64,000 nucleotides of DNA from Atrichornis clamosus. Its lineage: Eukaryota; Chordata; Aves; Passeriformes; Menuridae. The stretch is taken from the NCBI GenBank assembly GCA_013400975.1, contig WBMZ01011576.1, positions 1 through 64,000 on the forward strand, read 5' to 3'. The first letter of the stretch is position 1, and every line of letters begins with the position of its first letter. The position numbers and the translations under genes were made by a program. Of this stretch, positions 11,481 through 24,883 are shown piece by piece. The notes beneath the pieces are model-generated. The model saw only the letters and a list, made by a program, of their open reading frames with translations, did not search any database and was not told the DNA's origin.

Positions 11481-11945
11481 GTGCTTCCTTAACCCAGAGC
11501 TTTTATAGCCCTGTCTGAGCGCTCACTTCTGCAAATACTTTGTACCTGGCATGCTGTGTGACTTCTTTGGGATTACTCAGGGCAGAAAGCATTGTGCTTT
11601 GTCAGGATGGGCAGAAGTCTGTGATTCTTCTCTCACACTTGCTAAAGCTCTGCTGAATTAACTTAACACAATAGGACGGTCTTTTAAAGATACAGAATAA
11701 TACCTTATCTGGCTGTGTTGTAGCAAAGGTAGGAGTAGATGGCCACACTGTAGTTCCAAATAGCTCTTCAGCCTGTAACTCAGTGGGGATTTTCATTTGT
11801 GTTACACTAGCTTGATTGACTGTCTGTGATTGAATAATGTTTTCCTTTTGCATAGAGCTCCTCTCCTGTGTGTGAAACTTATTAAGTTCAGATACTAAAA
11901 CAGTTGAATTTTGATTTATACAGAACCCTGCACTGGATGTGTTGA

Positions 11946-11967
11946 TTTTTTTTTTTTTTTTTTTTTT
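11946..11967. repeat. Poly(T) tract
   Basis: Twenty-two consecutive T. It could be the A tail of an old minus-strand insertion, but no recognisable element adjoins it. Confidence 0.7.
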
Positions 11968-14900
11968 AATGAATGTAAGTAACTGGTAATGCTGGGAAGG
12001 ATAAGGAAGAAAACATTTGTAAGTGGTGAAAAACATAACCTGGGAAATGAGGTCCCATGTGTTCCCTCTTCGTTGCTTGATTTTTCAAAGTGAGTTAATA
12101 TTTTCTTTTGGATGTACACTGATTTCTTCTCACTATACGAGTGCCAAAGAATCCTTGAGACCTCAGTGGTCTATCGTAATAACACACATATGTAAGAGCG
12201 CCAAATTTCAGAGAGCTCACGAATGTAATTTGAAGCAAAATCTTAAAGCTGTATGAAACAAACATGAGAAAACTAGGTGAGCTTCTGAACTTTCAGTAGC
12301 AGATTCTTTTGCTTACGTACAAGGGCACTATTTCCTCAGTGTTGATTTTATACCTGCTGGTGTGTAGCACTAGGCTTGAGTGTGGAAGTCGTATATTTTA
12401 AAGGATTGTCTTGAAGGGTACCTAGCAAAGGTACCAGAAAGGTACTTAGACATATTCAGTTCTTTCAACACCATGTATTGCATCTGTTCTGGAAAAAAAA
12501 AAAAACCAACCAACCACAAAACCCCAACGGACTTCTCAGTAACTGTACTGGACTCCCAATAGGTCTAACTTTGACTTTTCTCACAGTGGGGTTCAGTTGA
12601 TATGTTACACATGTAAGGAGTACACTGTGATCAGTGATTGATATTTGAAGGTGAAAACAATTCTTTGAGAGCTTCTACTATAATGTATTTCCCATCTGTT
12701 TCATGTTAGTTGGGGGTGGAGAGGGGGAGAATTAAATTTATTCAATCAGAGCGGTAGAGTTATATTTCAGAAGGTAGGAAGCTTCTCTTAATATTACTGA
12801 ACTGAGAAATTACATAGATGATTGGGCACCAAGTTCAAAAATTCAAATTCCAAGGGGAAGCCAAATGGGTGCATTTTACTGTCAAGCATATTATAATGCT
12901 GTATGCCTTAACAGTTGTTTTATTGGCCTCCAAATGAGACGGGGATTATAGCTATTTGCACATTTTGTCTTGGTGAGGTAAAAAGGGAGATACAGGCTTG
13001 TCTCTCCAGACTTTTTCAAGTGCTGAACACTGTGCCAAAGAGCAAGCTGCATCTGTTCCTTCTCTTTTTTCTTCTTGGGACAAACTTTTCATCTCTTCAC
13101 TTTGTGAGATATTACTTGATAACAGATCCAGAAACTGAATTTGCCTTATGTGCAGCATATTTGTGGTAAAGTATGTGTGATTGTGGTTTTTTTGTTTGTT
13201 TGGGGTTTTTTTCTTGTGCGTTTTGTTTTTTAATGTTACTCCATTTAGGAGCTGATGTGTCACAAGTTTATTAGTAGAGGGCAATGAATTAATATGGGAA
13301 TGTGAATAAGTTGTCATTAAAAAAAATACTACAGTGCTTCCAAAAAGCCCAAGTTGCACATATTGTGAACTGAGTGTAGAGTTTAGCTCAGGCAGTGTGT
13401 CACAAAAGCAGTGGGTGACCTACAACTTGAGTTGCTTATTTTGACATTCCTGCATTTTCAACTCAAATTTTTTTTTCTTTGTGGTGACAGGGAAAATGGT
13501 AGAAAACTTTTCAATAGCAGTTATATCATCAAGATTATAAATGTTTCCTTTTTTTGAAGAAGAGTTACCTTTCTTCCATTTGCCTCCAAAATTACTCTAG
13601 GGAAGAGAATGTAATTAGTCTCAGCTAATTGAGCCTGAGCAGAGAATGAGGGTATCTCTGTGTCACTGAGTCTTGTCATTTTCTCAGAAGTCAGTAGAAG
13701 TTCAACAGGAGAGCATCTATCTCCTTCCCTTTTTATTCCCTAACATATTAAATAACTTTTCTTCGCTTTTTAAAGGAAGGGCAATGGGATCAGGTACCAG
13801 ATACAGCTGAGTATGAACAATTTGATTAAAAAAAATTTTAAAAGTAAGTATCTTTCTAAAGCATCCTAGGAGGGTTCAGAAAAATATTCTGGATAGTATT
13901 AAGGTGAAAGTAAGACCTTCTAGGTAGATGGTCAAAAATTACTGAAGGTATTTCTGCTATGAAATGCAGAGCTGTGATTTCTGCTTCAAGTCACCTTTGC
14001 AGTCTGTAGAAGGTTGAATGCCTTGGCTTTCATTCACCTTGTCATCTTCTTACTTCCCTTTTCGTCAGAGAGATTGGGGTAGAAAGATATATTTTCTTGC
14101 TGTATCTTTCTTTCAGAACAGTCTAGTGTTCATAAAGAGGATGGTTTTCACAATTTCAGTCTCCCTAAGTAATTTTGGTTTCTTTTACCTACTTTGCTCA
14201 TGTTCTTCAGCTTTTTGGATGTGAAAGCACAGAGAACAGAAGGGAAAAGGAGCTATGTCCACTGTTAAACATGACCTCTTTGAAAAGTGGTTTCCAAATG
14301 AAGTAACACAAAATGGCTTGTGTTCTCAGTGGTCAGATCTAGCCATTCTCTGAAAAAAACTGATGCCTTCATGCTTCATAAAATTTGTTTCAAATTTCTT
14401 CTGCATTGTCTTTTTGCCCTAAGATACAATTGATTTTTGTAGTGTTCCTTTGCCTGAAGTATCTGAATTAGTTTGATAAAGTATGATTATAGGCTGTCAT
14501 AGTTTTGGTGATACGGCATCATCTCTAAAATGTGACATGAAGATATGTGAGAGGTAAGGTACTGAGAAGTTGGAGGGATCAAGTAATGAAGGCAGTCAAA
14601 ACCATCTATTTCTCATCGATAGTGCCATCAGAGTGATCCCTAAAATGAATTAACTGCACAGCTACTGACAGGTTTCATATCCAATAAACTAGTTGTTTTG
14701 CTCCAGAAGAGCTGAAAGAAGTGAAATAGCACATGCAAATAGGCAATCAGGAGCCCAGATCCTAGAAGTGGAGTTGTTGGATAATGTAGTTTAATGTAGA
14801 GCTCTTTCCCTTTCCAGCCTCTCTTCTCTGCTGCCCTCTGGCCTGCCCCTCTTCCCAGATTCTGCTGTCTCCAGGAATTCATTTTAGTTTTGCATTTTAC

Positions 14901-17395
14901 TAGAGGTTTGAATACCAATTCATTCAACTAAATTTTCTACATGGTTGTTATTTGAGGTTTTTTTCGTCAGATTTGCTGCTGTGCACAGATTTTGAAATCA
15001 AAACAAAGCCAGCGATGAAATCTAACAGAATTTTAGTAGTATCTCCTGTAGTTACAGGGGAAGCACTAAAAGTGTTTTACAGGTCTGGGATGCCACCACT
15101 GAATTAGCTGTGGTTACCCAACAGCTGGGCCATTAACTCCTTAGCCATAAAGTCTATCTCCTCTTTGTTCTAAATGAAGCTTCATTTGGTATTTAGAATG
15201 GAATCTCATCCTGTCAAGTCTGTTGCCCAAAACCATATGTTTTACTTCTGAAAAAAACTTTTCTGTTCAGAAATACTTTGTGAAGGGTGCATTAGGCATC
15301 TAATGATTTTGCTGTCGTTTTCTAAGTTTGCTGTGTTTCTAAGTATAAAAAAGTTTTTCTAGATGAAAGAGAAGCTGCTTGCTTGGAAGTTCTGAGACTT
15401 TTTTAAAAATTGTTTTCTGTTAACCTCTCAGAATTAAGCCTCTAAAAATAAATTTATATATTCTTTCATTTCTGAGTACTAATGTGAGCAGTGACACATG
15501 TAATCCTCGTTAGGAGGATCAAAAGCATACATACATGTCATTAAATATGACTATTAGCTTTTTAAGAAAAAACAAAACCCATCCAGAAAACAAGGTTTCA
15601 GGAACTGGAAAAAGAGAGTTAGTAGGTTACAGAGAAACTGAAAGTACGGATCATTTAACAGAAGAACTGATCACAGAAAAGAGAAGAGCATGTAAATAAC
15701 TGTTTGCCTATTCTGCTTCATGTATCTGTATAACATCTATTATCTATATTATGAAATGTTGTTGAAATCTGTTCAAGAAAGCTGCAATTCAAAGTATAAA
15801 TTATTCTCTGAAAATAAGGAGCCTTAACTAAAGGAGTGAAACTGAGGTTCTTATTTAACAAGTGATATAACCATACGGAGAGATCTATGTTTGGTACTGA
15901 AGCTGAAAAAAAAATGAAAATTATGTGGGCAAAATATTTGCTTAACTAGATTAGCTTTTGAATTTTGATGCATCCCAAGCTTCCTCTGTTATTGTGAAAA
16001 CATTTACTCCCCAACAACAGTTCATATATATTAAGCAGTATTAAATCCTTAAGAATATCTTTCTGGTTTTACTTGGGAAACTGTGAAGATAGTTTTAGTA
16101 ACTGATTTTCAGTTAATATCATCCTTATTATTACTTGAACTATAGAATGAAAATTATTTATTGCTTCTAGACTTCTCAGCATTAAATACTAGCTTGCCCT
16201 ATACTGTGCAAGCTCTGTCTGCAATGCTAATTTAGGTATTAATAAGCCGTATACACAGTTTATTGTTGATTAACACTTTTTAGATTGAGAACAAATAAAA
16301 CATGTTCAAATTAATATCTGCAAAGACAAAATGGGTCTTTTGAAGTGTACTCAATACATATAATTTATATATTTAATTGTGTTGGCTTTTGCCCCTCCTA
16401 GAGATACTATAAATATTACTTTGTTAATAAAAACTTAAGGCTGGAACCAAATTGAGAGTAAAACCGTTTGTAGGAGTTTCCTTCAGAGAATTAAAAAAAG
16501 TATGTTCAGGGATCTTATTAAAAGCCAAGCACTTGACAGAAAAATTACGGAGGTGTTCTCTACTGTAATCTTTCACAGAGTGTTGTGGCGTCAAAGAGAA
16601 CCATCTTTACAGGATGGTGTATCTAATTTCTTCTACGTTGCATTGTTGTGAAAACAGCAGCAATAGCAAATATATTTAAGATATTTTTATGAACACTCTT
16701 CTCCTTACTTAGAGAAGCTTTATCCCTGTGTACTTTCTGCTGCTATCTGCATATTTCTGCTGATGATATCTGTCACAATGAGTTCTCTTGTCCCTAATAC
16801 TAGTGAAAAATATATATGTGAAAGTGAATAGTATCCAATTAATAGATCACAGCAGTAACTTTCTTTTCTGTGGTAATCTTGTGTTTCATTTCTTGCCCTC
16901 CAGACTATCCGTAGTTTGTGCCTGGGGTCTCTGGTGAAAGTATTTTTGTATACTTTTCCGCTGATGACTGTTTCTGACTTAATAGAGTCTGCCTAATAAA
17001 CACAACATGCCAACATAAAGGAGAGTGACTGTTCAGTATTTAACACTTTTTTCCTTCTATTTTTCTTCATTAAGAAGAGTTTTCCATTCAGGAAAAATTA
17101 TCTCTTTGAAGGTATATGATTTTGGGAAAATTTTTCTTAATATTAAGCTAATTTATAAGTCTAATTCAGAGTACCAAAGGCAACCAAGTATAAAACCTGT
17201 GTACAATAAGGATTGGGCTCAAATACTGTATTTCTAGAGTTCAGATCCTTCATGTACCTGTACAGTTTTATTTAACTGGGTGGGCCCACTCCCTGTCTTA
17301 AGGAGGATAAAATTGCTCATACCTGCAATAAACATCAGGGTTTTTTACCCAAGGCAATTTGATACTTTAACTTCTTAATTTTTATGGTTTGAATT

Positions 17396-18054
17396 TATCC
17401 TGGTTTGAGACAGTATAAAGAGGAAAATGCCTTCCCGGGGGAAGGTAGACTATTAGCCACCCTTCCCCCACCAGGTCTGGACAGAGGCAATTCCTTGGAG
17501 GTAGAATGAAAAAAACCCTGTTTTATTTACAAGGCATAGGAAAGAAATGAACAATATTAAATGATAAACTACTTGCAATGGAGAAACCTGTGTAAAGCAC
17601 AGAGTCCTTGGCGTGGTGCCCGCTGACGGGCCGAGGCAGGGCCCCTTCCCCAGCGATGCCGGCGCTAAGATGACCTTCTGTCCTGGCCCTGAGCTCGGTT
17701 GAAAAGCAGCTTCAGGGAAAAAGGAAAAGATCCCAAGGGAAAAAAAAAAAAAATTTACTTTGTGTCTCCTTCCCCCTTGAGAAACAGAGCTGGAGAAAAA
17801 ACTGGCCAAAACAAAAAAAAGGAAAAAAAAGAAAAAAACCCTCAACTCGCTTCCCTGCTGCCCATGGCAGAGCCGAGAACTTAGGAGTGAGTGAGAGAAG
17901 AAAAGAAACCCCAAACCTGCCTGAGTCCCAGCACGGGAGTATTTGTGTTTGTCCTTGAAAATTCTTGGAATTGAGTCAGAGGCGCAGAATTCATGTTTAG
18001 TATGCAGTGGCGATATGAGATAACAAAATGGTGTCATACACTCAACCCAAGACA
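17396..18054 (-). mobile_element. Solo LTR of an avian endogenous retrovirus (ERVL-like)
   Basis: This is a 659-bp element whose composition differs sharply from the surrounding intron. Its ends are short inverted repeats: on the minus strand it starts TGTCTTGGGTTGA and ends TCAAACCAGGATA, close to the TG...CA rule with the last bases mutated. Flanking it are GAATT (17391-17395) and GGATT (18055-18059), a 5-bp target duplication with one mismatch; 5 bp is typical of ERVL integration. On the minus strand an AATAAA polyadenylation signal lies at 17522-17527, in the position expected for R/U5. No gag, pol or env sequence adjoins it, so the provirus was probably lost by recombination between LTRs. 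Long open frames inside are incidental. The class is inferred from the duplication length. Confidence 0.75.
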
Positions 18055-19979
18055 GGATTAGTTACATGTGTCTCTTGGCAAGACATGGCTCTCCTGCAAT
18101 AATAGTATCAAGCATTTTTCCAATAAAAGTCTAATTAACCCCAATTATTAATATCTTCTGATGTCTGAACATAGATCAAATGTGTGTGATTGATGGGGAA
18201 AAAAGGAAGTGCATGGTTAAGAAACATAGTTACTGTTAATATTTTCCAATGTACTTAGTATGCATAAATGCAAAGGTTATTTCTTAGTGTAATTGTGAAA
18301 TACACTAAGGCTTTTGAGGGGCTGGAGCAAGTCTACAACAGGTTCGCTCCTGATTTTTTATTTTTTGAACAAAAAAAATTGTGATACTATGTACTACCAT
18401 AAATAAACATGCTGAGAAAGTGTGAAAATGGGGCTCTACTTTTCACTTAGCTAGTTATAACTGTTTTAAGGAAGTAATGCCTAATGCAGAAAGCTATCTG
18501 TAGGACTGCAGGCTGAAGCACCATCCCCAGAACTTAATGGCAAGAATCCTGTTAACTTAACGAGAATAACATCATGTGTTGATTTTTTCCTACTGAGGAA
18601 AGTGCTAAAGTTTTAGGTAAGTGTAAGCATATAGATGAACCTGAAACTTTTATGTTGATGAAACATATTTAAATGCATGCTTTATTAGAATTTTCGGAAC
18701 TGTAGTATTGTGCAGCTATAAATGTGTACAGAGAAATGAATATAAACAGGAGCCAAAATTTCCACTGATGGTTCGTGAGATCTATAATCTCTAGCATACT
18801 TAGTGGCTATAATTTGTTATTATTCTGTCCTTGCATTTAGTGAATATGATATATCACGCAGTGTAGATGACTGGTATTCATTTTAGAGTGGATTGAACTG
18901 GGGTGAGGGGAGGCCTTGAAAGTGATATTTGGAGGTCTTCTGGCAGGTGACTGATATGGCAGCCTCGTGGAGCCACGTGCATGTGATCTACTGTACATTC
19001 CCTTCATCTTACTGGATGTGTCCTCATGACGTGACTAAATTGCAAGTGTCCCCCGATGGTTGATAAGAGTTAATTTTTCTCAAATGACCATGTATATGCT
19101 TTAGTTCTGGTCTTATGACATAGTGTACATGTACATATTTCTCCATAGAAGTCTAAGCCCCTGTGTAGGAGAGGAGCAGGATGTCCTTCATACACTTGTG
19201 ATTGACCAGCAAATTAAAACTCAGGAGTTGTCTGGAGCTTGTGTTAATGACCTAATACACTTGACCTGAAAAGTTAGTATTGCCTGTGGCCTCCAATCCT
19301 CCAAATCCCTCACTTTCTCAGTTTATGAGCTAGAGTTAGTAGTAAATATAGCATTCTTTGAACTTCCTGAATATACCATCTTTTTTTTGCACTTAACTAT
19401 TGATGGGTGGATTTTGAGAAGAAATGATGCGTTTCATGAATGTCTATGTGGTGCCTATTTGAATCAATCAGTTTGTATCCACAGGGGGACATAGTTGGTG
19501 TCAATAAACTGATTAAATCTCCAATTTAAAATATTGTAACCCTTGCTTAGCTACAATGAAAATGCTTGAAGAATGTTGGCAACTGAGATTCTATAAGTAA
19601 TGTGTATTGTATTCCTAAAAGCTGGACAGTTTGTGTGCCAAACAGCTCAGCTCTGTTAATGCTGGAACAAATTACACGTTCAAAAATTTGTCTGTGGAAC
19701 GTGGTCTGAGTGGTCAAGGTGGCAGTGATCACTGGTCATATTTACATGATCTCACTCAACTCAAGTTTTCCAAGCTTAGGTCAATTATTTTTATTGCTGA
19801 GGAGAATTTGAACTTGGATCTCTTGCTTCAAGTAGGGCATGCCTATTAACCAACATGCAGTCACTGTTAGAAGGTTATATTAGCTCCTGCTGAAACTTGC
19901 TCTTCCCATAGCGTAGCAGTTAGAACCATTCATATGGAGTGATGTTTTCCAGTCCCTTAGGTTCTGAGCTTTCTTTTCT

Positions 19980-20035
19980 GTATAAATATATATGTATATT
20001 TATATGAATATATGTAATATATAAAACACACAGAC
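19980..20035. repeat. AT-rich low-complexity (TATA-type) tract
   Basis: An imperfect alternation of TA, TATG and TATT over about 55 bases. It is simple sequence without other features. Confidence 0.5.
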
Positions 20036-22421
20036 ATGCATATAAAATGTAAAACATTTAATCTTGACTGTTTGAGTTCTAGTGTTTCCAAATGATGACA
20101 TATTTTTGTTTTGATTAATTATTTGCATTGTGTATATATGTATGTATTTATTAGGTGAATGTAGAACTGGTGAAAAAGTTCTACTGATTTTTTTATTTGC
20201 CTATAGGAGTGATGTGTTTGTATGTCAAAGCAAATGGAGACATAATGATCTTTTCCCTTGTTTTTGTTAGAATGTATAGCTTTGAAGTCTTAAAACATCA
20301 AGCAAGAAAATGTAATTAGAAAGAACAAGATTGCATGGAACTGATTTATTTTTTTAAGTTAATATTTGGCCTTTTTTAATTGCTACATTGAAGTAGTTCT
20401 GGAATGTGACTGGAATCCTTTCAAAGACAGGGTATTCTTACTTGATTTTGTTGTGTTGGATCAGGCTCATGATACAGCCTCTGAGCTAAAATCAAGCATT
20501 GAATCTTGGATGTTTGATTTCTCATGTTGCAAAATGTCAACATATTTTTTCTTGATCAATTTATTTGCAGAGTAAATAAATTAGATAACTCTCCATTTTC
20601 TTTTTTTTTCTTCAATTTATTGAAAAGGTTTGTTTCATACCAGTTGCTCTTCAGGAAAAATTCACATTCATTATTTTATTTACTGAATGTATCATAATTG
20701 TGACTTTGTTCTGTGCCAATTGTGCAAGGACATGTTTGTTACACAGACAAATGGACAACTTTCAAAATGTGGTCAGTTTTATTGACACTAGCTAGAAAAA
20801 AAAGAGTAGTGATAAAGTCCTCCCAAATGATAGCTAGAGGAAATGGACATTGGTTTAACTGTTAGCAAATCCCAAGGCTCCACGTTGTCACCTAATTATC
20901 TCACCTATGGACATCTCAGCTGGATTTAATCTGCAGCCTGATGCTGGGAAGTGTGAAAGTATCATGTGCTTAAAATCATAATCAGGGTTGAAAATATGTC
21001 TCCCTGTGTGGGTGGAATAGAATATCCAATCTGTGACTGTCTGTTCCCTTCGCTTATCACTTATCATTAGTTGCATATCACTTACTTTTCTGATTAAAAG
21101 GCACAATTATTTGACTTTGTGATATGTGTGCTTGTTTGTCTGCTTTGGTTTGTCAATTAAAATAAGTCTCTACTTGGCCTATTATTTAAGAAGTCTTGTC
21201 AGTGGAATTACTAGTGAATAATCTGGTAAACAAGGGAGAGAAATAACATCCTTTTAAAACATACTTTTTCTTTTCCCTGGGCAAAAGTGACATAGGAGGA
21301 GACAATGACATACCTACTTTTGATCTTTTATCTTAATGATTTTCTGTCATATTTAGAGCTACAGTCATTGTATTGTGTATTATTGTTGTAAAAATCATGT
21401 ACCCAAGAAGATAAAATTCAAAATTCCATGACACAAGTAGAGATGAGTGGTTTTTAGAAAATAAGGCATATCTTGATACCTCAAATGATGCGCAATTTTT
21501 AAGTGAGGGATTTTATTTCTGTCCTTAATACAAAAACTAAATGAAAATGCAATACCTGTTCTCACAAAACAAACCCCATTTTTATAATTCCACCATTTAA
21601 AGACTTTTTGTGTATTTAAGCATTGACAAGGGTATTCATTATTAATTAACATTCAGGAGATAACTGACTGTCAGTTGCCAGTCAGAGTGGAGCTTGGAAG
21701 AATGTTGACATTGATTGATGGACATGTTCTGGGACAATGCACAAACAACCTCTCAGGTCATCTGAACACACAGAAACATTACAGATCAGCTCCATGTACA
21801 CAAAAAGCTCGGGCTGTCCTTCTTCCTAAAGGGACGATATCCTTCCATGCATCCTAGAGTCACTTGATTTGTAAGTTAAGCCTTCACTTTACTGCATTGT
21901 AGTCACCAGTTAAGAAGAGATTAGTTTAATGTGTTAAATACGGGTAACATGTCACTGTGCTGTTTCTAGCTGTTTGTGACTGAGATGCTTAAGCATTCAG
22001 CTCAAGCAATATTTTTTATGTTGCTTTTTAAAGTACTATATGTACTTACCTAATGGATATATATTAATACAACTTTTTCTTTAGGTAGAAGAAAATCCCC
22101 AATCCCTAATTTATATTACACTGAAATGCACAGATGGAAGAGGCTTTTCAATCTTGTGATCTCTGTGGTCTCTTCTGAAGTGAGATTTAAATATCTGCAG
22201 TCATACCAGTTGTCTCCATCTCCTTGAATCAGTAGTGTATTCAGTGACATGAAGACACCCTTATGGCACCCTCACACCTCCCTTTAGAGGAGGATACAGG
22301 CAAGCTCTTAGTATGTCACATGCAAATTCCACTTGCCCTAGGCTGGGTAGCCTGTGCGCTGTGGGAACAGTGTCTGACCTCCTTCTTCTTCTTGTGGTGG
22401 GCACCTGCTCCTGCAATAGTG

Positions 22422-22449
22422 TTAGTTAAAGAAACTTAGTTAAAGAAAC
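22422..22449. repeat. Perfect 14-bp tandem duplication
   Basis: Two exact head-to-tail copies of ttagttaaagaaac. The identity suggests a recent replication-slippage duplication in intron 3. Confidence 0.85.
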
Positions 22450-24270
22450 AGAGTGTGGTGCTTTACGGACAGTACAGCCTTTTAGAGAGATGATACTTTC
22501 CTGTGTAAGTGAACAGCCGGGTCACCAACATATGATATGCACCTGCTTCACAGTTACTTCTTTCTCATAATTTTTCTTAGTTTTAATTTTTTGAATATGC
22601 TTACAAGTATATCATGGTTGACTTGGATGTATTAACTTAGAGGGCTGCTCATTAAGGTGATGGAAAAGGAGAATATCTGACTGGAGCCCTTTTCCTGTGA
22701 TTATCCATGGGGGTAAAGCTCCTTTATTACATCTCTCTGTAGATTAAAAATTGGATCTGTCTTGTCTTCTTTAAAATCCTCATAACTTTCAGCTTTGGGA
22801 GACACTATAGTTCCATCCAGTCCAGATGGAAGTAGCATGCTGCTGGGAATCCCTTGCCAATCTCTGTCCCTTGTAGCAGTTTCTGAAGCATATTGGGGAA
22901 ATCTGTTGAGAGCCGTTATCACTTCATACTTATGTGCCAGTTTTCTCTTTCCCTATTTCTTCCAAGTACCTGCAACTGGGGTTCCTTAATACTTCCTTTG
23001 GGGCTGGCAGGGTGTTCCAAAGAGACAGAGCTCCCTGCTTTTACCCAGTGGAAAAGGGCACTACAAACGTTTCTGTTGCAAAACTGCTTATTTTCCCATG
23101 GGTAAAATCTTGCTTGCTTTATTCATAAAAAAAAAAAAAAAATAATGAGTCCCTTGGGACTGCTTGTGAAAGTAAGAAAAACAGGAATTGGCCCCATGTC
23201 ATAACCATCTGTTATTAACACAAAGAGCAAGGGCCCAGTCTTGCAGTCCTTGCTAAAAGCAGTTTGTTTAATAGGAATTACTACAAATATGACAAATGTG
23301 TGTTTTCCTCATTACTGTGACAATATTCCCTTCCAGTAGTGAAAAAAAAAAGCCATCATGAATCTTGGTGTACAATCACACAATTGCATTATTTTATATT
23401 TTGGTAGACTGTATGCAATAAACATCTCATTCCAAGAAATATATGTATTGCAGTATTTTCAAAAATCACTTCAGCTACTTTCACACTTATTTTTTCATAG
23501 TACATCTTTTTATTTTATGGCTGAATTATGACTGTGTTTTCTTTTCCACTGTTTTTATGGCTGAGGTAATTTTTTTTTTTAAGCAGCTAGTTTGAAAATG
23601 GTGGCATTTTCCCCTCTCCTCCAGCACTAAATGTTTGAGTTTTATTTGATGATCCACCCAAACATACACTCCCTCCAGGCCCCTCCCTTAATTATAATTA
23701 CAAGCGTTATTGGAGAACTGAAATGATTTGATCCATCTTGCTATACTATGTCATGGCAGAGAAATAGTTTAGGTGGCTGATACTTCCATTCACCTATTGG
23801 ATGAACTGCTAGGTTGGATTGCCTTTTTTTCCCTCCAGCTTTATGATGTCCCCTGTATTTTGTATTTCTACCGTAATATTTGAGAGAATTATTCCATATT
23901 ATTTAATACAAACCCCATATCTCTGTAAAGGATCAGTTTTGATGTCCTCCTGCCCATTTGTTTTTCTATCAGTTTGTCACTAGTTCTGAGAGTTGTGCCA
24001 GTCCCTGCAAGATAACTTGAGCCATGGTGTTAATAGGAGTGTTTAATCCGTGCTCCCTCACTTCTGGCTATAAATCTGTTAGGCAGAACAAGGGTTGCTG
24101 TAATCCTGTTGATTGCACCTCAGTGGTAGCCCAGTCCCCTGGGTAGCTGTAGTGCCTTTAAGGGTGGCTTTGAACAATCAGTCTGGCACACAGCACATGC
24201 AGCACAGCCCAGAATCTGGGAAAATATATAAATTATGATAGGAGACTGGGTGTTTCCATGGTGTTTGCAG

Positions 24271-24375
24271 AAAGACAGGAATTGCTGTATTGGATCAAAC
24301 AAGTGGCTTGTCAAATCCATTACTCTTTTGCCAGCAAATGTCCAGTAGCAGATGTTTGGAAGAAAAACCATAAAA
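24271..24375. mobile_element. Old CR1/L3-like LINE 3' fragment
   Basis: The run ggaattgctgtattggatca, followed by words such as 'ccagcaaatgtccagtagcagatgt', resembles the diverged 3' region of old amniote CR1/L3 LINEs. The usual wording there is 'gtcagaccaatggtccatctagcccagtatcctgtc...gccagatgcttc'. Divergence is high, so insertion is ancient. The match is by memory of the family wording, and orientation (probably minus) and limits are not certain. Confidence 0.45.
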
Positions 24376-24868
24376 GAACATCAGTTTTGTTTTTCTTCAA
24401 CCCCAAAGCATTCTATACAGCTCTGTTATGTTTCCTTTATATCCTTTCTCGAGTCATTTTGTCATTCAAATCTTAGAATGATTGTTTTCATTTCATGTAA
24501 TAGATGTGTTCTAATCCATTTAAGCTCCTAGTGTATTTTTGTCATTTTTCTTAAGTTTGTGGCCTCAGATTTAAATAGACTGGAAATTCTACAGATGTTT
24601 GCATTATTAACTATTCAAGCCTTAAATTTATACTTTGAACTTGACTGAAAAGCCCCTTGAGGATCTGGTGTAGAAGCACACACAGTAGCAACACTAAATT
24701 GATTTCTGTGCATTTAGAGATGTAGATTTTAAATGGTTTGATTGGAAGAACTAAATTCATCATTTTAAAACTACATGTAGGACAAATACAGTAGAATTTT
24801 ATTGCAGGAACATTACAGCAACTTCTTTTTCTGTATTTAGAGACACTTTGAGCCATTGAAGGGTTAAA

Positions 24869-24883
24869 CCCCCCCCCCCCCCC
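24869..24883. repeat. Poly(C) run
   Basis: Fifteen consecutive C. Such a long C homopolymer is uncommon in AT-rich intronic DNA and its length is liable to sequencing error. Confidence 0.85.

Noticed and set aside
17453..18037. 194-codon open frame on the minus strand
   Set aside because: It lies wholly inside the solo LTR and contains long Phe runs from poly(T). It is not a retroviral protein.
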